Origin: Nocardia transvalensis NBRC 15921
GTDB lineage: Bacteria; Actinomycetota; Actinomycetes; Mycobacteriales; Mycobacteriaceae
Direction: 5' to 3'
Length of the DNA: 34,925 nucleotides
NCBI RefSeq assembly: GCF_000308875.1
Contig: NZ_BAGL01000079.1
Span: 1-34,925, forward strand
Under the pieces are notes generated by a model, which ran no database searches, was not told where the DNA came from, and was given only the letters and a program-made list of their open reading frames with translations. The position numbers and the translations under genes were made by a program. Shown in pieces: positions 14,466-22,400 of the stretch (position 1 is its first letter; every line of letters begins with the position of its first letter).

Positions 14466-15130
14466 CGACCACCACCGCACCGCACTCCGCCACGCCCCGC
14501 ATCCTGAGCATCCTGTGGGGCATATTCCTCGACGCGGGTCTGGCGCTGGCCGTCTACTACGGGCTGCGCCTGGCCGGGCTCGCACCGTACTGGGCGCTGC
14601 TCGGCGGCGCGCTCGTGGCGGGCCTGCGCCTGGGCTACGGGTTGCTGCGCGCCCGGCGGATCGAGGGTTTCGCGGCGTTCATGTGCGCCGGATTCCTGAT
14701 CGGCACCGCCCTGGCGCTGATCACGGGGAGCGAGCGGTTCCTATTGCTCAAGGACTCCCTCAGCACCGCGATCCTGGGACTGCTGTTTTTCGGCAGCTGC
14801 TTCGTCGGCAAACCGTTCATCTTCCACGCCTCCAAGCGGTTTCGGGCGGCGGGCGGTATGGAGGACGCGGAGTGGGAGCGGAAATGGCGGGACCTGCCCG
14901 GCTTCCGCGCCGTATTCCGCACGATGACGCTGGTCTGGGCGGTCGCCTTCGTCGTCGAGGCGATCGTGCGAGTGCCGATCGTGGTTCTGCTGCCGATCGA
15001 CCAGGCCGCCGCGCTCTCCGGCCTGCTCATGCCCGTCATGCTCGTCGGCCTGCTGTCCTGGACGCTCCGCCGCGGTCGCCGCTCCGAACAGCGCCTCGCC
15101 GCCGTGCCGGGGGATCCGCAACTCACTTAG
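14462..15130 (+). CDS. VC0807-like integral membrane protein
   Basis: A 222-residue membrane protein with about six hydrophobic segments (near residues 14-36, 42-62, 70-88, 98-116, 154-178, 183-202). A conserved-looking soluble patch between the fourth and fifth contains E-W-E-R-K-W-R-D-L-P-G-F. The layout and this patch resemble the VC0807 family, whose function is unknown. ATG 14462 shares ATGA with the carotenoid oxygenase stop, so translation is coupled and both are under the PadR operator. The pairing suggests handling of the oxygenase's lipophilic substrate or product, but that is inference. Confidence 0.75.
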   Translation: MTTTTAPHSATPRILSILWGIFLDAGLALAVYYGLRLAGLAPYWALLGGALVAGLRLGYGLLRARRIEGFAAFMCAGFLIGTALALITGSERFLLLKDSLSTAILGLLFFGSCFVGKPFIFHASKRFRAAGGMEDAEWERKWRDLPGFRAVFRTMTLVWAVAFVVEAIVRVPIVVLLPIDQAAALSGLLMPVMLVGLLSWTLRRGRRSEQRLAAVPGDPQLT

Positions 15131-15145
15131 GTAATGATTGCCTCG
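15127..15145. promoter_or_regulatory. Possible weak DtxR/IdeR-like iron box
   Basis: TTAGGTAATGATTGCCTCG matches the 19-bp iron-box consensus at about 12 positions by eye, with TTAGGT on the left and CCT on the right. It overlaps the end of the membrane protein gene and lies about 108 bp before the small gene at 15253. The match is marginal and could be chance. Confidence 0.15.
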
Positions 15146-15252
15146 GATGCTGATGCGCGAGGTCCCGGTTCGCGCCACTCTGAGAATCCGCCGCCCGGTG
15201 CGTCCCCACCCGGCCGCGGCGACTGGCATCAGAGGTAAGTGAGGAACCGGGT

Positions 15253-15447
15253 ATGCACCGAATCGCGAAGCGTGTGATCACCGCACGACCGCTCAGCCTT
15301 GTCGACATCGTCTCCGAGCACGGCACCTCCGCGGTGCTGGACCGGATCTCCGAACTCCGTTCCGCCGGAATGGTTCACGCGGCCCGCGCGGTGGAGAACG
15401 AACTCGCCACCCTGAGCCCGCCGGTCCTACAGGAACGTTCCGCCTGA
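15253..15447 (+). CDS. Small hypothetical protein
   Basis: A 64-residue protein of no family I recognise. It is basic at the N terminus (MHRIAKRVITARP), then predicted helical (LVDIVSEHGTSAVLDRISELR and the AARAVENELATL stretch), with no signal peptide, membrane segment or metal motif. ATG 15253 is preceded by GTGAGGAA at a reasonable distance, and codon choice is GC-rich at third positions like its neighbours, both of which support a real gene. It stands alone between the ATGA-coupled oxygenase operon and the convergent oxidoreductase gene, whose stop is 18 bp past its own. Confidence 0.55.
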   Translation: MHRIAKRVITARPLSLVDIVSEHGTSAVLDRISELRSAGMVHAARAVENELATLSPPVLQERSA

Positions 15448-15465
15448 GTGCGTGACGGCCCTGCC

Positions 15466-17001
15466 TCACCGCACGGTCACCACGCGGCTGTGCCAGCCGG
15501 TGGCGCCGTCGGGGTAGGGCGGGACGCGCTGTTCGGACTGGAGCCGTCCGGTGGCGTCGGTGGCGCGGACCCGGAGGGTGTGGGTGCCGGGCGTGGCGGT
15601 CCAGTCCCAGGTCCACTGCCGCCAGGTGTCGGACGAATACTCCGGGGCGAGAGTGGCCGGTTGCCAGGGCTGGTCGTCGACCCGCACCTCGACCGTGGCG
15701 ATGCCGCGGCGCTGGGCCCAGGCCACGCCGGCGACGGTGGTCCGGCCCGCCGGGACGGCGGCGAAGGCGGCGGGGACGTCGATGCGGGACGCCGTCTTCA
15801 CGGGTGCGCGGTCGGACCAGCCACGATCGGTCCAGTACGCGCTCGCCCGGTCGAAGCGCGTCACCTCGAGGTCCACCACCCACTTCGTGGCCGATACGTA
15901 GCCGTAGAGTCCCGGGACGATCAGGCGGGCGGGATAGCCGTGTTCGATCGGCAGCGGCTCGCCGTTCATGCCCACGGCGAGCAGGGCGTCGCGGCCGTCC
16001 GTGAGCGCGGACAGCGGTGTGCCCGCGGTGAATCCGTCGACACTGCGGGACAGCGCCATATCCGCGTCCGGGTGCGGGCCCGCCTCGGCGAGCAGTTCGG
16101 CGAGGGGGTAGCCGATCCAGCGGGCGGTTCCGGCGAGCGATCCGCCGACCTCGTTGGACACGCAGGTCATCGTGAGAATCCGCTCGACGGCCGCGTGCCC
16201 GCGCAGCCTGTCGAAATCGAATTCGACTGCGCGGTCGACCATTCCGTGAATCCGCAGCCGCCAGTCCGCACTCGTGAGCGCGGGCAGCTGCAATGCCGTA
16301 TCGACGCGATAGAACTCCGAGTTCGGCGTGAGGAACGGGGTGATGCCGGTCGCTGCCCATGGGGCGGGAGGGGGCGCGGGACGCGGTCGCGGCAGCGGAA
16401 AGCGCGCCCGGTCGGCGACCACATCCCGCAGCCGCGCCGCGATCAGGCGTCCCGCGGCCGCGGCGCCCACGGCCAAGGTGGCGACCGCCGCCGCGGAGAT
16501 CAGGAATCTCCGGCGAGACATGCCCTCGTCGGTCGGCCGCGGGCTCGTGCCCACGACGAGTATCCGCAACGCGAGCATTCCGGCGGCGACACCGGCGACG
16601 GCGGGCACCGCGAACCATGGTGTGGCCGTAGGCCGTTGCACCGCGGCGAGTACGGCCACGACGCCGAATGCCGCCAGCAGCACACTGCCCAGCCGCCGCA
16701 CGCGTTCGAGCAGCCCGACACACACCGCGCCGAGGACCATCACGGCCGCCATCGCGACGAACAGCGCCTGTTTGTCGCGGCTGCCGAAGCGGCGGATCGC
16801 GGCGTCCTTCAGCTCGTGCGGAGTGTGATCGATCATGGCGGCGCCCAGTGCGTAGAACGGCGACGCCGCCGGGTCGACGGCCTGCGCGACCAGGTGACCG
16901 ACCCCCAGAACCGTTGCCGCCGCGAGGATTCCGGCGAGGGCGGCCGGTGTCGGCCCGATCCGGCGCGGTGCCGCGACGGCGCGGTACGGCGGGGTACTCA
17001 C
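15466..17001 (-). CDS. Membrane-anchored molybdopterin-dependent oxidoreductase (sulfite oxidase fold)
   Basis: A 511-residue protein. The N-terminal 150 residues contain about four membrane helices (near 20-40, 80-97, 105-121, 128-150), followed by an internal twin-arginine motif SRRRFLIS (162-169) and a hydrophobic segment that would carry the rest across the membrane. The catalytic domain from about residue 215 has the Mo-ligand Cys280 in MTCVSNEVGG and later GYPARLIVPGLYG, then a C-terminal Mo-co dimerisation domain. The best-known layout of this kind is Mycobacterium tuberculosis Rv0218. The start is GTG 17001. It lies 35 bp downstream of the fasciclin lipoprotein gene on the same strand and is probably part of the sigK-rskA locus. 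The electron partner and substrate are unknown. Confidence 0.87.
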   Translation of the reverse strand: MSTPPYRAVAAPRRIGPTPAALAGILAAATVLGVGHLVAQAVDPAASPFYALGAAMIDHTPHELKDAAIRRFGSRDKQALFVAMAAVMVLGAVCVGLLERVRRLGSVLLAAFGVVAVLAAVQRPTATPWFAVPAVAGVAAGMLALRILVVGTSPRPTDEGMSRRRFLISAAAVATLAVGAAAAGRLIAARLRDVVADRARFPLPRPRPAPPPAPWAATGITPFLTPNSEFYRVDTALQLPALTSADWRLRIHGMVDRAVEFDFDRLRGHAAVERILTMTCVSNEVGGSLAGTARWIGYPLAELLAEAGPHPDADMALSRSVDGFTAGTPLSALTDGRDALLAVGMNGEPLPIEHGYPARLIVPGLYGYVSATKWVVDLEVTRFDRASAYWTDRGWSDRAPVKTASRIDVPAAFAAVPAGRTTVAGVAWAQRRGIATVEVRVDDQPWQPATLAPEYSSDTWRQWTWDWTATPGTHTLRVRATDATGRLQSEQRVPPYPDGATGWHSRVVTVR

Positions 17002-17036
17002 AGCGATTCGCTTTCGGCGGGACTGCCGCGACTGGA

Positions 17037-17681
17037 TCAGTTCGGGGGCATGAGGACGGAATCGATCAGGTAGACCGTCGCATTCGCGGTCTTCACGCCG
17101 CCGCAGACGACCGCGGCATCGCCGACCTCGAGGGCACTGCCGTCACGGGTGACGGTCACCTGGTCGCCCTCCACGGTCTTGTGCGCACCGGCGATCTTGT
17201 CGGGGGCGATCTGTCCCGGCACCACGTGATAGGTGAGGATCTTGGTGAGCGTGGCCGAATCGGTCTTCAGCGAGTCGAGCGTGGCCGGCGGGACCTTCGC
17301 GAAGGCCGAATCCACCGGCGCGAAGACCGTGAACTGGCCGCCGTTGAGCGTATCGACCAGGTTGACCTGGGGATTCAGCTTGCCGGACACCGCCGCGGTC
17401 AGCGTCGTCAGCAGCGGGTTGTGCGAGGCCGCCACGGTGACCGGATCCTGGGCCATTCCGCTGACCGACCCGGCGCCCGTGGGCACCTGCGCCGCGTAGT
17501 CCTTGCAGCCGGGGCCGACGAGATCGGCAGCCGGATCCGCGACCGGTGCGGCGGAGGTGGCCGCCGTGGACGTGGTGGTCGCACTGCCGGAATCGGAATT
17601 GTCGTCCGAGCAACCCGCCACGCCGAGCGCGGCCGCCGCCACGGCGATCGCGAGGACGGCCGAACGCTGGATGAGTTTCAT
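17037..17681 (-). CDS. Fasciclin-domain lipoprotein, MPT70/MPT83-like
   Basis: A 214-residue secreted lipoprotein. The signal peptide has a basic N terminus and an alanine-rich core, and ends in the lipobox LGVAGC with Cys24 as the lipidated residue. A Ser/Thr/Ala-rich linker leads to one fasciclin (FAS1) domain from about residue 75, with landmarks FTVFAPVDSAFAKVP and the H2-like ILTYHVVPGQ. MPT70 and MPT83 of M. tuberculosis have this size and layout, are SigK-dependent and act at the cell surface in adhesion. The gene lies 204 bp downstream of rskA and 35 bp upstream of the oxidoreductase gene. Several inverted repeats occupy the leader. SigK control is expected from family knowledge, although I could not identify a convincing SigK promoter. 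Confidence 0.92.
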   Translation of the reverse strand: MKLIQRSAVLAIAVAAAALGVAGCSDDNSDSGSATTTSTAATSAAPVADPAADLVGPGCKDYAAQVPTGAGSVSGMAQDPVTVAASHNPLLTTLTAAVSGKLNPQVNLVDTLNGGQFTVFAPVDSAFAKVPPATLDSLKTDSATLTKILTYHVVPGQIAPDKIAGAHKTVEGDQVTVTRDGSALEVGDAAVVCGGVKTANATVYLIDSVLMPPN

Positions 17682-17703
17682 GATGTGCTCGTTTCTCTGG
17701 TGT

Positions 17704-17721
17704 GCGATCCACTGTGATCGC
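17704..17721. promoter_or_regulatory. Dyad in the leader of the fasciclin gene
   Basis: GCGATC and GATCGC are perfect arms around CACTGT, 22 bp before the fasciclin start. Operator or mRNA hairpin are both possible. Confidence 0.35.
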
Positions 17722-17747
17722 AGGCACGCGAATGACAGGAATGTCGA

Positions 17748-17766
17748 AATTCCGGCCGGCCGAATT
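17748..17766. promoter_or_regulatory. Dyad AATTC/GAATT around GGCCGGCC
   Basis: AATTC and GAATT arms enclose nine bases that include the palindrome GGCCGGCC. It lies mid-way in the rskA-fasciclin gap; function unknown. Confidence 0.3.
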
Positions 17767-17854
17767 CATCGAGGCAGGCGCGGACGCCGTTCGTGCTCAA
17801 CCCATTTCGGATGTGCACAACAGGGGTTCGCGTAGCGTCGCACTGCGGTTTGGT

Positions 17855-17869
17855 CGAATTCCGAATTCG
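17855..17869. promoter_or_regulatory. Perfect palindrome in the rskA-fasciclin gap
   Basis: CGAATTCCGAATTCG has 7-bp perfect arms around one base, 17 bp past the rskA stop. It is AT-richer than its surroundings, as regulatory DNA often is here. It may be an operator or the end of the rskA message. Confidence 0.35.
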
Positions 17870-17885
17870 TTTCCGCGGCCCGAGA

Positions 17886-18611
17886 TCAGTCGAGTGGCAC
17901 CGCGACGATCGGGTCGGTGGTGGGCGCCGGGGAGCCACCCGCGGGCTCGACCGACAGCGCCAGCGTCGACGCGAGATCGAGCCGCACCACCAGCGGCGCC
18001 CGCCCGGCCGGCAGTGTCTCGAGGACCCCGGCCGAATGTGGTTGCCCGCCAGGGGGAATCAGCCACATCTGGTAGGTCCGGCCCGTCGGGGCCGCGGGGA
18101 CCGCGTCGAAGGACACCGCCGCGGCGTCCAGCTGGCGCGAGATACCGACGGTGACGCTGCCGCCTCCGGTGACCGGGACGGTGTCGGTCCGGGTGTCGGC
18201 GTGGTCGAGCACCTGTTGCGCCGTCGTCTCGCTCGGATCGCCGGTCTGGTTCTGGTAGACGGTGATTCCGATGGCCGCGGCGATCGCCGCGACCAGTACG
18301 GCGGCCGCGGCGAGCAGGATGCGCGGCCGGGCGCGGCGCAGCGGGGTGACGGATGCCGTGGCCGAGCGGGCGTCCAGGGCCCGCTGCAACGCGGCCTCGA
18401 CTTCGGCCGGCGCGGGGACGGCGTCGACGGCGGTCATGGTCGCGAGGGTTTCGCGCACCTCGCGGACGGTCGCCCGGAACTCGGCGGCCGTCTCCTCGTC
18501 GGCCCGCGCGAGCAGTCGTTCCACCTGGTCGCGCTGGGCGTCGGTCAGGGCGTCGAGCGCGTACGGGTACGCGAGGTCCGGCAGGTCGTCGTGCGGGTCG
18601 AGATCAGACAT
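17886..18611 (-). CDS. rskA: Anti-sigma-K factor RskA
   Basis: A 241-residue membrane anti-sigma factor. The cytoplasmic part (residues 1-95) has the RskA start AYPYALDALTDAQRDQVERLL, which lacks a zinc motif. A single membrane helix follows at about 97-118, then an extracytoplasmic RskA domain with TYQMWLIPPGGQP and GVLETLPAG. In mycobacteria RskA holds SigK at the membrane and is degraded by regulated proteolysis to release it. Its start overlaps the sigK stop by eight bases, so the two are co-translated. The C-terminal end leads into the fasciclin gene, a typical SigK target. Confidence 0.93.
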   Translation of the reverse strand: MSDLDPHDDLPDLAYPYALDALTDAQRDQVERLLARADEETAAEFRATVREVRETLATMTAVDAVPAPAEVEAALQRALDARSATASVTPLRRARPRILLAAAAVLVAAIAAAIGITVYQNQTGDPSETTAQQVLDHADTRTDTVPVTGGGSVTVGISRQLDAAAVSFDAVPAAPTGRTYQMWLIPPGGQPHSAGVLETLPAGRAPLVVRLDLASTLALSVEPAGGSPAPTTDPIVAVPLD

Positions 18612-19227
18612 CGGTCACCGATCCTGCCAAGCAGTGCCGCAGCCGCGTGAGGCCGTCGCGAATGCGGGTCTTGACGGTGGACAGCGGGATGCCGAGGAAG
18701 TCCGCGACCTGGGTGTAGGTGCGCCCGCCGTAGTAGGCCAGCGCCACCGTCTCGCGCTGCGTCTCGGTCAGGGTGGACAGACAGTCGACGACCGCGCGCT
18801 CCTCGGAGCGCTGGTCCACGGTCTCGGCGACGATATCGTGATCGCGGCCGAGGTGCCGCTGGCCGTAGGCGAGATCCCTGGTGACGGCCGAGCTTTCGAT
18901 GCGGACGCGGTCGACGGCCCGCCGGTGGGTGAGCATCATCAGCCAGCCGATCGGGCTGGACAGGCGCGCGTCGTACTGCCCGGCAGCGCTCCAGACATGG
19001 AGGTAGATCTCCTGGGTGATCTCCTCCGCCGCCGCCGGGCGGCGCAGGATGCGCAGCGCCAGGCCGAAGACGCGGTCGTGGGTGGCGCGATAGAAGCCGG
19101 TGAAGGCCTCGCGGTCACCCGTGGCGACCTCGCCGAGCAGCGCCACGAGCCGCCGCGTCGTCTCGGCCTCCGGAGTCGGCCGGTGCACCGAGCAGGCCTC
19201 CGGTGCGTCGATATCTCTATCCGCCAT
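18604..19227 (-). CDS. sigK: ECF RNA polymerase sigma factor SigK
   Basis: A 207-residue ECF sigma factor. Region 2 covers about residues 42-110, with FTGFYRATHDRVFGLALRIL and the EEITQEIYLHVW helix. Region 4 covers about 150-200, with LTETQRETVALAYYGGRTYT and a helix-turn-helix at QVADFLGIPLSTVKTRIRDGL. ATG 19227 is the start; the frame remains open to 19350, but that extension contains no sigma sequence. Identity as SigK rests on the overlap with rskA and the adjacent MPT70-like lipoprotein, as in M. tuberculosis, where SigK drives mpt70 and mpt83. Release from RskA is expected to activate the locus. Confidence 0.92.
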   Translation of the reverse strand: MADRDIDAPEACSVHRPTPEAETTRRLVALLGEVATGDREAFTGFYRATHDRVFGLALRILRRPAAAEEITQEIYLHVWSAAGQYDARLSSPIGWLMMLTHRRAVDRVRIESSAVTRDLAYGQRHLGRDHDIVAETVDQRSEERAVVDCLSTLTETQRETVALAYYGGRTYTQVADFLGIPLSTVKTRIRDGLTRLRHCLAGSVTDV

Positions 19228-19259
19228 CGCGGTCGGTCTCCGTAGGTGTGAGTGGCTCG

Positions 19260-19284
19260 GCCGCGATCCTGGCGCCATCGCGGC
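19260..19284. terminator. Strong hairpin between NRPS and sigK
   Basis: GCCGCGAT (19260-19267) and ATCGCGGC (19277-19284) are perfect 8-bp arms around a 9-nt loop. It lies about 150 nt past the NRPS stop in the NRPS direction and 33 bp before sigK. It may insulate sigK from NRPS transcription. No T tract follows. Confidence 0.5.
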
Positions 19285-19330
19285 GGTTCGAGGGACGTAC
19301 TCGTAGCTGAGGGGACTCGATTGCCGTAGC

Positions 19331-19345
19331 GACACTACTGGTGTC
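19331..19345. promoter_or_regulatory. Dyad in the sigK upstream region
   Basis: GACACTACTGGTGTC has perfect 5-bp arms around TACTG, 104 bp upstream of the sigK start. The rest of the 19228-19436 gap shows no gene. Confidence 0.3.
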
Positions 19346-19436
19346 CGCATACTTCGAGTTCGACACGCCCCACCCGGCGGTTTGGCCGGTCACGAGGATA
19401 TCCGCCGTCACCGCATCGTTCTGTCCTCGGGACGAG

Positions 19437-22400
19437 TCACCGCACCCTCCTTTCCTCGAGGCGTTTGCGGAGGATCGGGCCGATGGTGGCGAGTGGTTCG
19501 GGGTTGCACATCTCGACGTGGGAGCAGTCGATGAGGTGCTCGTCCACCTCGCCGAGGACGAACGATCGCCAGCTGTCGGCGCCGCCGCTGGACTCCATCC
19601 AGTCGTCCTCGCCCACCGGGACCGCGTCCGCCAGCGCGGTGAAGTACATCAGGTCGCCGTCGTAGCGGGTGGGGACGAACCGGTGGCCCATGTGGGTGCC
19701 GGCCAGGTAGGCGTCGTACACGCGCTGCACCTGCGGGCCGGTCAGCGATTCGAACGGGCCGCCGTGGCGGCGCAGCAACTCCGCCGCCTCCTCGGCCGAG
19801 ATGTCCCGGCCGCCCAGCTCGGCGTCGCCGACCAGCGCGCCGAGCAGTTCCCCGGCGGTCGGATCCTCCGGCTCGGGCTCCCCGGCCAGGATGCGGGTGT
19901 CCATCATGGCCAGCAGCGCGACCTCCTCGCCGGCCTGCCGCAGCTGCCCGGCGATCTCGTAGGCGATGAGCCCGCCCAGCGACCAGCCGAGCAGCTGATA
20001 CGGCCCGTGCGGCTGCACCTTCCGGATCTCCTCGGCGTAACGCGCGCCGACGGATTCGACCGTCTCCAGCCCCTCGCCGTCGCCGGTGAGATGCGGCATC
20101 TGCAACCCGTAGACCGGCTGATCGGGATCCAGATGCGGCAGCAGGCCCGAGTAGGTCCAGGCCACGCCGGTGACGGAGTGCACGCAGAACAGCGGCGTCC
20201 CGGACCCCGCCCGCAGCGGCAGCATCGTGCCGAAGGCCGAATCGACCACCGCCTCCAGGGAATTCGCCCCGGCGTCCACGCGCGCGGCGATCCCGGCCGG
20301 GGTCGGCTCGAGGAATATCGCCTGCATCGGCACGTCGAGGCCGTGGCGTTCGCGCACGATGGCGACCACCTGCGTGGCGAGCAGGGAGTTGCCGCCCAGC
20401 TCGAAGAAATTGTCGTCCGCGCCCACGGTGTCCGCGCCCAGGGCGATCTCGAACGCCGCGCACAGGGCCGACTCGGCCGGGGTGGCCGGGGCCCGGTAGC
20501 TCGCGCTCGCGGTCAGCTCGGGTTCCGGCAGCGCGGCGCGATCGATCTTCCCCGCCGCGGTCACCGGCAGCGCGTCCACGATCGTGATCGCCTGCGGCAC
20601 CATATATCCCGGCACCCGCTCCGACAGATGCCGGATCAGCTCGGCCGCGGTACACGCCGCGCCTTGCTCGAGGGCGACATAAGAGGCCAATATCGTTGTC
20701 CCGCTGCCCGTCTCGTGTCCGAGGGTGAGCGCGTGGCGCACCTCGGGACGCTCTACGAGCACGGCGTCGATCTCGCCGAATTCGATACGGAACCCGCGGA
20801 TCTTGACCTGATCGTCGGTGCGGCCGAGGTATTCGATCTCCGGTCCGCCGTCGCACGGCGTCCACCGCACCAGATCCCCGGTCCGGTACATCCGGTCGCC
20901 GGGGACGCCGAACGGGTCGGCCACGAACCGCTCCGCCGTCAGCCCGCGCCGCCCGTGGTATCCGCGAGCCAGGCCGGGCCCGGACAGGTACAGCTCACCG
21001 GCGACGCCCACGGGCACCGGATGCAGCCGCGAATCCAGAACGAGCAGGCCGAATCCGCGGACCGGGCCGCCGACGGTGACGGTGTCGCCGGGCCGCATCG
21101 GCTCGGTGAGGGTCGCGGCGACAGTCGCCTCGGACGGTCCGTAGGCGTTGAACATCCGCTTCCCGCTGTCCCCCGCCCAGCGCCGCACCAGTTCCGGGCC
21201 GCACCGGTCGCCGCCGACCATGACGGCCTCGAGCTGGTCCAGGCCACCCGGATCCACGGTGCCCAGCGCCGCCGGGGTGACGAACGCGTGCGTGACCTCC
21301 TCCCGGTCGAGCAGATCGCGCAGCGGCGCACCGCCGTACACATCGGCCGGCGCGACGATCAGGGTCGCCGCCCCGCCCAGGGCCAGCAGCAGTTCCAGCA
21401 CCGCCGCGTCGAAACTCGGCGACGCGAAGTGCAGCACCCGCGACCCCGGCACGACCGAGCAGCGGTCGTTCATCTCGGCGGCGAAATTCGCCAGGCCCGC
21501 GTGAGTCACCGTGACGCCCTTGGGAATTCCGGTGGATCCCGAGGTGTAGATGAGATACGCGGGCTGGTCCGTCCGGATCCGGGCCGTGCGCTCGTCGTCG
21601 GTGATCGGCGCGTCGGAGACGGTCCGGAGGGTCTCGGCGAACGCCGGATCGTCCAGCGGCAGCCAATCGACGCCGCCGGGCAGATCGTCGCGGGAGCCGA
21701 GCACGCTCAGCCCGATCGAGGCCCCCGAATCGGTCAGCATGTGCTGTTTGCGCTGCCGCGGATAGGCGGGGTCGACGGGCAGGAACGCCGCACCGGTCTT
21801 GGCGACGGCGAGCACCGCCAGCACGGAGTGGATCGACCGCGGAATCCCCACCGCGACAACCCGTTCCGGGCCGATGCCCCGGGCAATCAGCGTCCTGGCG
21901 AGCTGGTTGGTGATCCGGTCCGCCTCCGTGTACCCGAGCTGCTCGGTCCGGTAGCGCACCGCCGGACCGGCCGGGTGCAGCGCCACCGCCGCCGCGAACA
22001 GGCCGGCCAGCGTCGCCGGTGTCGTATCCGACGGGCGGCGTACGGGGGCCAGCGCCACCGTCTCGTCGTCCGACAGCACCGCGAGGTCGCCGATCGCCTC
22101 GGCGGGACCGGCGACGGCGGCGTCGAGGAGCCGGGTGAACCGCGCGGCCAGCCGGTCCGCGGTTGCCGCGTCGAACAGGTCCGTCGCGTAGGTGACGGTC
22201 AGGTCGATGCCGTCCGGGCGACCCTCGGCGGTGAACGCCTCGGCCGCGGTGAACTGCAGATCGAACTTCGCGATGCCGAAATCGGGCTGCTCCGCGTCGA
22301 TCTCGACGCCGGGCAGGCGCAGCTGGGTGGGGGCCGAGCTGTGCACCGAGAGCATGACCTGGAACAGCGGGTTGTGCGCGGTCGACCGCACCGGGGCGAG

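Noticed and set aside
17682..17885. A SigK promoter upstream of the fasciclin gene
   Set aside because: CATCC and CGAAC fragments occur on the - strand, but spacing and sequence do not match the known SigK consensus well enough to call.
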